From NCBI GenBank assembly GCA_020438215.1, contig JAGQUX010000025.1, positions 1-35,384 on the forward strand: DNA of 35,384 nt, in the 5' to 3' direction. Within the stretch, counting starts at the first letter, position 1; every line of letters starts with the position of its first letter. A program made the position numbers and the translations under genes. The DNA comes from Armatimonadota bacterium (GTDB lineage: Bacteria; Armatimonadota; Fimbriimonadia; Fimbriimonadales; Fimbriimonadaceae). The notes beneath the pieces were generated by a model. It was not told the origin of the DNA, did no database searches, and saw nothing but the letters and a program-made list of their open reading frames with translations. Of the stretch, positions 23,468 to 31,165 are shown piece after piece.

Positions 23468-25168
23468 ATGAGTAGTACGGTCGTAGAAACAACTCCCAAA
23501 GTGGAGCCACAGGTAGAGAAGAACTACCTGAACGCTGACCACACGATCAAGTCGTGGCTGTTAACCACAGACCACAAACGGATAGCCGTTTTGTACTTGA
23601 TTTCGGTCACGGTCATGTTCTTCTTTGGCAGTGTGGCGGCAGCACTCATCCGATATGAGCTGACTGCACCACGCGGACTTCTTCTGTCTTCGGAAGCATT
23701 CAATAAGACGTTCTCTGCACACGGCGTCTTTATGGTCTTCTTCTTCCTGGTCTTGGCAATACCTGCCACGCTCGGGAACTTCTTGGTGCCGATTCAGATT
23801 GGGGCGAGGGATCTTGCCTTCCCCAGATTGAACTTGCTGAGTTGGTATCTCTATACCATTGCGGCGGTTCTGGTTCTCATTTCCATGTTTATGGGTGGGG
23901 TCGATGCTGGTTGGACGTTCTACACACCTTTGAGTAGTACGTATTCCAACACGCAGATCACCCTGTGTTTGGTCGGGATCTTCATCAGTGGTTTCTCCTC
24001 GATTGCTACGGGTGTCAACTTCGTTGCAACGATCCACAAAATGCGCGCCCCAGGGATGACCTGGTTCAAGCTGCCATTGATGATCTGGAGCACCTACGCA
24101 ACCTCGGTCATCGTTCTACTTGGTACCCCAGTTGTTGCTATCACCCTGTTCTTGGTTGTGGTTGAGCGAGCCTTTGGCTTCGGAATCTTCAGCCCCGAGC
24201 TGGGTGGTGACCCGGTTCTGTTCCAACACCTTTTCTGGTTCTATTCTCACCCTGCGGTCTACATCATGATTCTGCCGGCAATGGGGATTATCAGTGAACT
24301 CATCACCTGTTTCAGCCGCCGCGAGATCTTTGGTTACAAATTTGTTGCCTTCTCCTCGATGGCGATTGCAGGGATCGGCTTCCTCGTCTGGGGCCACCAC
24401 ATGTTCATCAGTAGCCAGTCGGTGTACCAAGGCATCATTTTCTCGTTGATTTCCTTTATTGTTGCGGTTCCGTCCGCGGTCAAGGTCTTCAACTGGTCTC
24501 TCACCTTGATGAAAGGTTCGGTTCACTTTTCAACACCAATGATTTACGCGCTCGGATTCCTCGGGCTGTTTGTGATTGGTGGCTTGACGGGCCTGTACCT
24601 CGCATCAGTTGATACCGACGTCCACCTGACTGGTACGTACTTCATCGTTGCTCACTTCCACTACGTTATGGTGGGTGGGACGATCATGGCGTTCCTGGGT
24701 GGAATCCACTTCTGGTGGCCGAAGATGTTCGGACGCATGTACTCAGAGTTCTGGGGCAAGCTTTCCGCGATTATCGTCTTCGTTGGATTCAACTTCACAT
24801 TCTTCCCGCAGTTCATCCTCGGTTACCTGGGGATGCCGCGACGATATCACCTTTACTACTTCGCTCCGGAGTGGCAGGTGTATCACATCATGTCGACGCT
24901 GGGCTCCAGCATCCTCGGTATCGGGTTTGTGCTTCCGGCGATCTATCTCACCCACAGCTTGGTGAAAGGTCGCAAGGCAGAAGCGAATCCGTGGGATGCC
25001 CGTGGCCTGGAATGGGAATACACGAGTTCACCTCCGATTACTGAAAACTTCGCGAAGACGCCAGTCTTCCGGGGCAAGGTCTACGATTACGACGCAGTAG
25101 CAGATGCTGCGAAGTATGAAGGCGAAATTGAACCTGTCATTGAAGGCAAAGGAAGGACAAATGTCTGA
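23468..25168 (+). CDS. ctaD: Cytochrome c oxidase subunit I, A2-type
   Basis: This 566-residue heme-copper catalytic subunit reduces O2 to water and pumps protons. The low-spin heme ligands are His85 and His398. CuB ligands are His261, His310 and His311, and the a3 ligand is His396. Tyr265 is the crosslinked Tyr. The motif around the first CuB His is YSHPAVY (259-265), not XGHPEV, so this is an A2-type enzyme, in which Tyr and Ser are thought to take over the D-channel Glu role. It starts 11 bases after ctaC with AGAGAAG upstream and overlaps ctaE by 8 bases. Confidence 0.95.
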   Translation: MSSTVVETTPKVEPQVEKNYLNADHTIKSWLLTTDHKRIAVLYLISVTVMFFFGSVAAALIRYELTAPRGLLLSSEAFNKTFSAHGVFMVFFFLVLAIPATLGNFLVPIQIGARDLAFPRLNLLSWYLYTIAAVLVLISMFMGGVDAGWTFYTPLSSTYSNTQITLCLVGIFISGFSSIATGVNFVATIHKMRAPGMTWFKLPLMIWSTYATSVIVLLGTPVVAITLFLVVVERAFGFGIFSPELGGDPVLFQHLFWFYSHPAVYIMILPAMGIISELITCFSRREIFGYKFVAFSSMAIAGIGFLVWGHHMFISSQSVYQGIIFSLISFIVAVPSAVKVFNWSLTLMKGSVHFSTPMIYALGFLGLFVIGGLTGLYLASVDTDVHLTGTYFIVAHFHYVMVGGTIMAFLGGIHFWWPKMFGRMYSEFWGKLSAIIVFVGFNFTFFPQFILGYLGMPRRYHLYYFAPEWQVYHIMSTLGSSILGIGFVLPAIYLTHSLVKGRKAEANPWDARGLEWEYTSSPPITENFAKTPVFRGKVYDYDAVADAAKYEGEIEPVIEGKGRTNV

Positions 25169-26066
25169 TCATACGCATCATCACGACGACGAGCACGATC
25201 CGGTCTATTTCCAATACGAACAGATCGATCAGCAACAGGAAACCTATGTCCTGGGGATGTGGTCATTCCTGGTCACCGAGGTTCTGTTCTTTGGTGCCTT
25301 GTTCATGCTGTACATCATCTATCGGTGGAAGTTCCAAGACGACTTCTATCTGGTGCATGAGCAGCTGAACTGGAAACTGGGTGGCCTGAACACGGCTGTC
25401 CTGCTCTTCAGCTCGTTTATGGTCGCGGCGGCGGTTCACTACGCTCAAAAGAAGCGGAAGACGCAACAACTCATCTGTCTTGGGATTACTCTGCTCTGTG
25501 CCTTCATGTTTATGATGGTTAAAACCAAGGAGTACGGGGACAAATGGTCGCACCACTTGATCCCGAACAAAGCGTTCTCCTACGGTGAGCATCACGGTGG
25601 TGGTGGCGAACTCGGCGGTCAAGGTGAGCACGCGGCTGTCTTGCCAAATGGTGGCAAGATCACACTTGCTTCTGGTGCAACCAATATGGGTGGCGAAGGA
25701 GCTTCCCACGATGAGTTTCAATATCATCCGGGCAATGGAACGATTGCTCCCCAGCCAAGAGAGAAGCCTGCCTTCCTCAAGTTCCTTGATGGAGTTTTTG
25801 CCCCACTTGATATGCCTGAAAAAGAACAGCATGGAAGCCCCGAGCACGCTCGGTTATTCCTCAGTTTGTACTTCTTGATGACCGGGCTCCACGGGGTTCA
25901 CGTTCTCGTTGGGATTATCGTGATCAGCGCTTTGATGATCTTGACGATCAAGAAAGCACCAACGATTACGGACTACATTCCAACGGAAATGGTCGGACTG
26001 TACTGGCACTTTGTTGACTTAGTCTGGATATTCTTGTATCCCCTGTTTTATTTGATTCCGAAGTAA
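25161..26066 (+). CDS. ctaE: Cytochrome c oxidase subunit III
   Basis: This is a 301-residue subunit III with conserved helices ([42 protein letters not shown] and [18 protein letters not shown]). The start at 25161 follows GGAAGG and overlaps ctaD by 8 bases; an in-frame start at 25104 would enter ctaD. A hydrophilic segment of about 80 residues (141-220), rich in Gly and His, lies between two helices and is much longer than in most subunit III proteins. The N-terminus is also His-rich ([10 protein letters not shown]). It has no redox cofactor and stabilises the catalytic subunit. Confidence 0.92.
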   Translation: MSDHTHHHDDEHDPVYFQYEQIDQQQETYVLGMWSFLVTEVLFFGALFMLYIIYRWKFQDDFYLVHEQLNWKLGGLNTAVLLFSSFMVAAAVHYAQKKRKTQQLICLGITLLCAFMFMMVKTKEYGDKWSHHLIPNKAFSYGEHHGGGGELGGQGEHAAVLPNGGKITLASGATNMGGEGASHDEFQYHPGNGTIAPQPREKPAFLKFLDGVFAPLDMPEKEQHGSPEHARLFLSLYFLMTGLHGVHVLVGIIVISALMILTIKKAPTITDYIPTEMVGLYWHFVDLVWIFLYPLFYLIPK

Positions 26067-26070
26067 GAAA

Positions 26071-26484
26071 ATGGCAACAGCACAACACGATCACTCGCAC
26101 AGCCACCACATCATTCCGATGCCGGTGCTGATTGGGAACCTGGTACTCCTTGGTTTCCTGATGGGGGCAACCATTTGGGCGGCTCAGTCTTTGCCAGCGA
26201 TGCTTCACAGTTCTGGTTTGCCGGATGCGCAAATCTCGCTGATCATGAACATCGTTGCTTTGACGATTGCCTTTCTCAAGGCAGGCTTTGTCATTGCGAT
26301 CTTCATGGGAGTCAAGTACACGACGAAACTGGTCAAGCTCTACGCGATTGGTGGTTTTGTCTGGTTCTGCTTGATGTTTATCATGTTTGCCGACTATGCC
26401 ACCCGTCCGATGGAGCCGGTGCATGGTTGGGAACCAGAAATCCCGTCGGCACTGCCACGAAACACCTCCGAAATCCCCGACTAA
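26071..26484 (+). CDS. ctaF: Cytochrome c oxidase subunit IV, prokaryotic type
   Basis: This 137-residue protein has a His-rich start (ATAQHDHSHSHH) and three membrane helices, with the COX4_pro-like pattern LTIAFLKAGFVIAIFMGVKY in the middle. It is the final gene of the respiratory operon, 4 bases after ctaE. Its TAA overlaps the stop of the convergent plsC-like gene by two bases. Confidence 0.88.
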   Translation: MATAQHDHSHSHHIIPMPVLIGNLVLLGFLMGATIWAAQSLPAMLHSSGLPDAQISLIMNIVALTIAFLKAGFVIAIFMGVKYTTKLVKLYAIGGFVWFCLMFIMFADYATRPMEPVHGWEPEIPSALPRNTSEIPD

Positions 26485-27182
26485 TCGGAATTCGGTTCGG
26501 AATCAACTTCCCCGGCTTCATTTGAAGTCGGGGAAGTTTGTTTTTGGGGTTGTCCGGTCAAGGCATGAAGCTCGGCATTAATCCAACTCATGATCTCCTC
26601 AGCTGACGCCTTGGGAGGAAACGATTTGGGTTCGCCCCAGTTTGCGTGGAGAGAGGCTCGTTTGCGGCGCATCTTTGTTTCCCCAAACGGCATGAGAGCA
26701 TCGGTGCCGCTGATCCCCACGCATTGACAAGTCACGCCTGTTTTGCGGACGATCAGTGAAGAGCCGGGTAGGAGTTCTCGGAGCAATCCATCTTCGCTCA
26801 GTTGCCCCTCTGGAAAGATCACCACTGCGCGACCATCTTCGATGAGGTCAATCGCGGTTTTAAGTGCGCCTTTATCCGCGCTCGACTGAGTGACAGGGAA
26901 CGCTCGAAACCATCTCACGAGCTTTCCCAAGAATCCCATCGTAAATAAGTCGCGGCGCGCCATGAAGTGCACGGGACGGCGACAGGCGAATTGAACTAGA
27001 ACCGGGTCAATATTGGAAATGTGGTTCGAGAAGATGAGGAGCCCCCCGCGCTTAGGAGTTCTTCCGCGATTTTTGTAGCTCATAAACCCGCCGTACACGG
27101 CAAAAATCAACCAAGCTAACACCTTGATCACCGGGAGGAGGATCACCAGTGCGCGGGAGTGGTGTAGCTCGGGCCGCTTCAT
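26481..27182 (-). CDS. plsC: PlsC-like lysophospholipid acyltransferase
   Basis: This 233-residue membrane acyltransferase probably converts lysophosphatidate to phosphatidate. It has an N-terminal helix (about 11-32) and the catalytic HX4D motif His54 to Asp59 in FSNHISNIDP. FPEGQLS at 123-129 is the phosphate-binding motif, with Gln and Leu where Thr and Arg are usual. It is coupled to purN by an ATGA overlap. The last 20 residues (PQKQTSPTSNEAGEVDSEPN) are low-complexity and are encoded by the DNA that also forms the terminator of the opposite operon. Confidence 0.85.
   Translation of the reverse strand: MKRPELHHSRALVILLPVIKVLAWLIFAVYGGFMSYKNRGRTPKRGGLLIFSNHISNIDPVLVQFACRRPVHFMARRDLFTMGFLGKLVRWFRAFPVTQSSADKGALKTAIDLIEDGRAVVIFPEGQLSEDGLLRELLPGSSLIVRKTGVTCQCVGISGTDALMPFGETKMRRKRASLHANWGEPKSFPPKASAEEIMSWINAELHALTGQPQKQTSPTSNEAGEVDSEPNSD
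26505..26545 (+). terminator. Rho-independent terminator of the respiratory operon
   Basis: AACTTCCCCG and CGGGGAAGTT form a 10-bp stem, extended inside by a G-T wobble and CTTC/GAAG around an ATTT loop. TGTTTTT follows on the plus strand. It lies 21 bases after the ctaF stop but inside the 3' coding end of the convergent minus-strand gene. A T-rich run is not found on the other side, so it should work mainly for the plus strand. Confidence 0.85.
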
Positions 27183-27763
27183 GAAAGTAATTGTCGGATG
27201 GCTGACGGATAAGCCTCGTGCTCTAATTCAAGGACGCGGGTGGCTAGCGTTTCTGGGGTGTCATATGGCTCGACCGGGCAACGGAGTTGCAGGATTGGGG
27301 CACCTTCGTCGTATTGCTCGGTAACGTGGTGGACTGTGCACCCGGATTCGGCTTCCCCAGCTGCGATCACGGCTTCATGGACATGCATTCCGTACATCCC
27401 CTTGCCGCCGAACTTAGGGAGCAAAGCGGGGTGGATATTGATCACGCGATTGGGGAGCATTTGGAGCACAGGTATCGGGAGTAGGAAAAGGAATCCCGCT
27501 AAAGCAATGAGTTCGATTCCGTTTGATTTCAGTACGTCTAAGAGGGCTTCGGCATAGCCGTCGTCTTTGGGGTTGAGGACGCAGGTTTCGACATCCATTT
27601 CCTTCGCTCGCTCAAGCGCGGGTGTATTGGGTCGAGTGCCAATGACGAGAGTGGCTTCGGCGGGGAAGTCAGGGGACTGGGCGTGTCCGATCAGGTTCGC
27701 CATGTTGGAGCCGCGCCCCTTGCCGCCGACCATGATCGCCATTTTCACCCGCTTTTGGCTCAT
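27179..27763 (-). CDS. purN: Phosphoribosylglycinamide formyltransferase PurN
   Basis: PurN transfers a formyl group from 10-formyl-THF to glycinamide ribonucleotide in purine synthesis. The 194-residue form has the GKGRGSN nucleotide loop and the catalytic triad Asn109, His111 (INIHPALLPKFGG) and Asp152 (VTEQYDEGAPI). I chose the ATG at 27763 because it gives the normal length; the open frame continues upstream to 27838 into the DUF2961 gene. No clear Shine-Dalgarno is seen. The stop overlaps the plsC-like start. Confidence 0.9.
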   Translation of the reverse strand: MSQKRVKMAIMVGGKGRGSNMANLIGHAQSPDFPAEATLVIGTRPNTPALERAKEMDVETCVLNPKDDGYAEALLDVLKSNGIELIALAGFLFLLPIPVLQMLPNRVINIHPALLPKFGGKGMYGMHVHEAVIAAGEAESGCTVHHVTEQYDEGAPILQLRCPVEPYDTPETLATRVLELEHEAYPSAIRQLLS

Positions 27764-27788
27764 TTCAGGTTTAGTTTGGCAAATCCGC

Positions 27789-28937
27789 TTAGATGATTGG
27801 GTCGTTATCGGGATTGCGCCTTTCTGTGCCCCAGACATGATCTAAGCCGAGATCCTTGCGGAAAGATTCTCGCCAGCGGAGTACGTCGTTCGGGGTGGGG
27901 CGAACTTGGGGTCGCCGTTCTGCCGCCGGGGGCATCCCGGGAAGAACCTGGGACGGTCGATCTTGGTACCAATACGCCACCGATGCCAAATCCAGGTTCA
28001 AGCAGTTCGCATGACCGTGTTCGATACTCGCATGGAGATTGAACTGGAACCGGATGGGGTCAGTTGGGTGGAAGCGGTAGACATGGTGCCTTCCCAGCCA
28101 ACCCCAGCGTGGATCATCATTGCCCATTCCGGGGGCGTAGGCGATTCCGAAATGCGGGTGGTCAAACAGCTCATCTGGTGACCAGGCGGTGTTGAAGTAA
28201 TCCTCCGTCCCTGTGCCGTGGAGCCCGGGCCATGCCTCGCCATCAATCAGGAACATATCATCCCCCTCGCCATACCACATGGGGGATGAGTTGTTGATGT
28301 AAAAGTTCACCCCGACAAAGTGGCCCTTCCCTTCCGTGGCAACCCAGAGGTAGTTACCATCATTCGTAGGGTGCTTTTCGTAGGGGCCAAAGGTGGCCCA
28401 CTCGTTTTCTCTCCCAACTTCGCAGGTGGTGAGCTCTTGGTTGTACCAAGCGTGGAAGAGGCCAATGTCGTGCGGAACCTCGGTGGCTTCGTAATCAACA
28501 TAAAAGTACAGCCGCTCAACATCTACGTTTCCTTGATTCACGAGTTCAATCTTTGCGCCCTTCCGGTAAGGCATTGGGAAATAGCAGACCAAGGCTTTAC
28601 CCCCGCGGGGAGCTGCCGCTAGCCATGGGGAAGAAAAGAGATATGTTTCGCCCCACCCCTGCCCAAAGAAGTCTCCGATCGGAGCTTCGACGGAGGGTTT
28701 ATCGGAGCCGTCCCAGTACGCACGGATTAGGATATCTTTGCGGTGCCATTCGCTTTTGCAGGCAATTGTAATCCAGATGTGTTGCACCACCCCGGAGCCT
28801 GTGGCTTCCATGATGATGACTTTCTCTCCCGCCGGGAGTGTCCAATAGTCATCATTGCCGCCGGAGGTGTCGTAGCTACTGGTTCGGAGCGAACGCCCGT
28901 TCGTGATTCGCGCAATATCATGGTGCGACCAATCCAT
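27789..28937 (-). CDS. DUF2961 / GH172-family protein
   Basis: This 382-residue protein has the GH172 (DUF2961) signature: GEGDDMFLIDGEAWPGLHG then TGTEDYFN around residues 223-249, with an N-terminal half starting SSYDTSGGNDDYWTL and ATGSGVVQHIW. Known GH172 members act on fructofuranosides and arabinofuranosides and form jelly-roll oligomers. There is no signal peptide, so this copy is cytoplasmic. It ends 26 bases before purN and starts 35 bases after the cyclase stop. The substrate is unknown. Confidence 0.88.
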   Translation of the reverse strand: MDWSHHDIARITNGRSLRTSSYDTSGGNDDYWTLPAGEKVIIMEATGSGVVQHIWITIACKSEWHRKDILIRAYWDGSDKPSVEAPIGDFFGQGWGETYLFSSPWLAAAPRGGKALVCYFPMPYRKGAKIELVNQGNVDVERLYFYVDYEATEVPHDIGLFHAWYNQELTTCEVGRENEWATFGPYEKHPTNDGNYLWVATEGKGHFVGVNFYINNSSPMWYGEGDDMFLIDGEAWPGLHGTGTEDYFNTAWSPDELFDHPHFGIAYAPGMGNDDPRWGWLGRHHVYRFHPTDPIRFQFNLHASIEHGHANCLNLDLASVAYWYQDRPSQVLPGMPPAAERRPQVRPTPNDVLRWRESFRKDLGLDHVWGTERRNPDNDPII

Positions 28938-28972
28938 GCGCTCAGTTTGCCTGACTCAAGCGGCAAATCGCG

Positions 28973-31162
28973 CTATTTCCAGCTCATTTGATACGCGCCC
29001 GACCAGTCGTCATCGGGTGGAAGTTCAATGAAGTTCTCACAGCGGGTGTGGAGGATTCGCGCGGGTCCGTCTTCAGGATCAAGCGCAACGACCTTTGCAA
29101 ACAGATCGCGTGCCTTCACCCAATCCCGCGCGAGATAAGCCTCGGCGGCTGCGTTGTGCATTTCAACCAACTCGACTTGCTCGGGGGTTGCGTGAGCTTT
29201 GATGGCAAGCGGTTCGTAGATTGGCTCTGGCTCTTCGCGATTGAAGACGCCAACAACATCCACCATGCGAGCAAGGATTTCATCGGATGCTTCCAAGTAC
29301 GTTTTGTTGCTGATGAGGATGTTAGTCCCGTAAAACTTGTTGAGGCTCTGCAATCGGCTCGCGAGATTCACCGAGTCACCGATGACGGTGTAGTTCATCC
29401 GGCGCTTGTTGCCGACATTGCCGACGATCACATCTCCGGTTGCAATTCCGAAGGATGCGGTCAGGATGGGACGACCTTCTTCGCTCCATTCAAAGTGCAT
29501 ACGCTCTAGCCCTTTGAGGGAGTGGAGCGCGCATTTCACCGCCACAACAGCGTGATCACTGGTGATGGTGGGTGCCCCCCAAAACGCCATGACGTCATCG
29601 CCGTTGAACTTATCGAGCGTGCCGCCGGTTTCCAGGATCTCGTTGCTGAGGACTTCCAGATATTCACCGAGAACAGCGATCAGCTCTTCAGGCGGGAGCT
29701 CGTGGCTGAGCTTAGTAAAGCCGACGATATCGCCAAAGTAGGTGGTGATGTGCCGCCTTTCGCCCCCGAGCTTTGCTTCTCGTCCGCTAGCAATCAGGGT
29801 GCGGGCATATTCGCTCGGGACGAGCTTTTCTAGAGAGCGAAGACTGGCTTTGAGAGTCTCCACCGAGCGGGAGAGATCATCCACTTCGCGGATACCGGAG
29901 CGGGGAAGCGGCGACTCATCCAGGTTCAATTTTCGGATTTTTGCTGTCTCCTGGGCGACGCGGGAAAGCGGCTTAGCAACACGCTCAGCAAAGAGATAGC
30001 TGATCAATATTCCGAAAGCAAGAGCAAGAATGCCGAAGGTGATAAAGAACGCGGCTGTTTGTTTGCGGCTCGTCAAGAAGTCATCCTGCGGAGCAACCAC
30101 AGCCATTACCCAGCGGCTGTTTTCTATGGGCAGGAATCCACCTAGATAAAGCTTTCCATTCACCCGGAAGCGAATGAAATCGACGGTTGAAGAGGCTCGA
30201 CGTGATGTGCTGGAGAGCATCCCCATAACTTCGGTCAGGGTTGGCTCTTCGAGTTCCTGGACGGTTGCAAGTCGGGGCTCACCCTGATCGGTGACAAGGA
30301 GTTTTTGTCCTTGCGGCCATGCGATGACTCGCGGCTCGCCATCCAGCCCGTATTCAGCGAGGAAAGCGTATCCATCCTGACCAACTTTGATGGTTTGCAG
30401 GAATGCGCTCATTTCCGGCAGGGTGAGCGAAATTGAAACTGCTCCCCGGAAATTGCCGTTCCGATCTACGATTGGAGTCATGCAGGTGAGGCCCAGCACG
30501 GAAGCACTGGTGGAGCGCACGCCGCGAATCACTTGGACGGGAGACCAAACCGTTTCAGAATTCTCTTTGCACCTTTCGTAAGTGATGTCGTCGCGTAAGT
30601 CGAGATCGCTTTTGTCTGCCGCTTCGCTAGGGATCAGGCGATCCCCGAATGGGATGAATTGTTGGCGGGTTTTGGATGCTCCCGCCCCGCTTAAAGTTTG
30701 AACGCGAACACCTTCGGCCGGGCTCTGGAAAATCTTGACCGCTTCGCCGGTTGTGTCGAGGATGAGTGAACTGGAGCCGTACTGAGGATTCACCCTCATC
30801 ATCTCATACATTTGGGCGGCGTAAGAAGGGAAGGAGTTCGAGGTGAGATTTCGGGTCGTTCCTTCGATATGCTGCGCTCCACTCCCGATCGAAACATCCA
30901 CCAAACTGGGGCGAACTAGCCCGGCAAGGAACTTCACCTCTGATTCTGTTTGGTCGATCAGGGAATCAACACGCCGGTCGATGAGGTTGGAGGTTTGGAC
31001 AATGACCCGTCGGGAGAGGTCATCAGCAGCGATGCCGGCTTGCCAGTAAGTAAAGAGCCCGACAATGAAGATGGTGAAGAAGATGACCGTGGTCATCCGC
31101 AGGATAATGACGGAACGGAAACTGAGGTTGAGTCTTCTCCTTTTCCGTCTGATAATTCCCAT
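28973..31162 (-). CDS. Membrane adenylate cyclase (class III) with extracytoplasmic sensor
   Basis: The 729-residue product has a helix (17-40), a large extracytoplasmic Cache-like sensor (about 45-365), a second helix (370-392), HAMP (392-445), a class III cyclase catalytic domain (466-640) and a helical C-terminus with one TPR-like repeat (665-705). The metal-binding Asp478 and Asp522, the adenine-selecting Lys518 with Thr592, and the transition-state Asn599 and Arg603 are all present, so cAMP is the likely product. The start follows the MFS-HEAT stop by 3 bases, so the two are cotranscribed. The sensed ligand is unknown. Confidence 0.92.
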   Translation of the reverse strand: MGIIRRKRRRLNLSFRSVIILRMTTVIFFTIFIVGLFTYWQAGIAADDLSRRVIVQTSNLIDRRVDSLIDQTESEVKFLAGLVRPSLVDVSIGSGAQHIEGTTRNLTSNSFPSYAAQMYEMMRVNPQYGSSSLILDTTGEAVKIFQSPAEGVRVQTLSGAGASKTRQQFIPFGDRLIPSEAADKSDLDLRDDITYERCKENSETVWSPVQVIRGVRSTSASVLGLTCMTPIVDRNGNFRGAVSISLTLPEMSAFLQTIKVGQDGYAFLAEYGLDGEPRVIAWPQGQKLLVTDQGEPRLATVQELEEPTLTEVMGMLSSTSRRASSTVDFIRFRVNGKLYLGGFLPIENSRWVMAVVAPQDDFLTSRKQTAAFFITFGILALAFGILISYLFAERVAKPLSRVAQETAKIRKLNLDESPLPRSGIREVDDLSRSVETLKASLRSLEKLVPSEYARTLIASGREAKLGGERRHITTYFGDIVGFTKLSHELPPEELIAVLGEYLEVLSNEILETGGTLDKFNGDDVMAFWGAPTITSDHAVVAVKCALHSLKGLERMHFEWSEEGRPILTASFGIATGDVIVGNVGNKRRMNYTVIGDSVNLASRLQSLNKFYGTNILISNKTYLEASDEILARMVDVVGVFNREEPEPIYEPLAIKAHATPEQVELVEMHNAAAEAYLARDWVKARDLFAKVVALDPEDGPARILHTRCENFIELPPDDDWSGAYQMSWK

Positions 31163-31165
31163 TTT

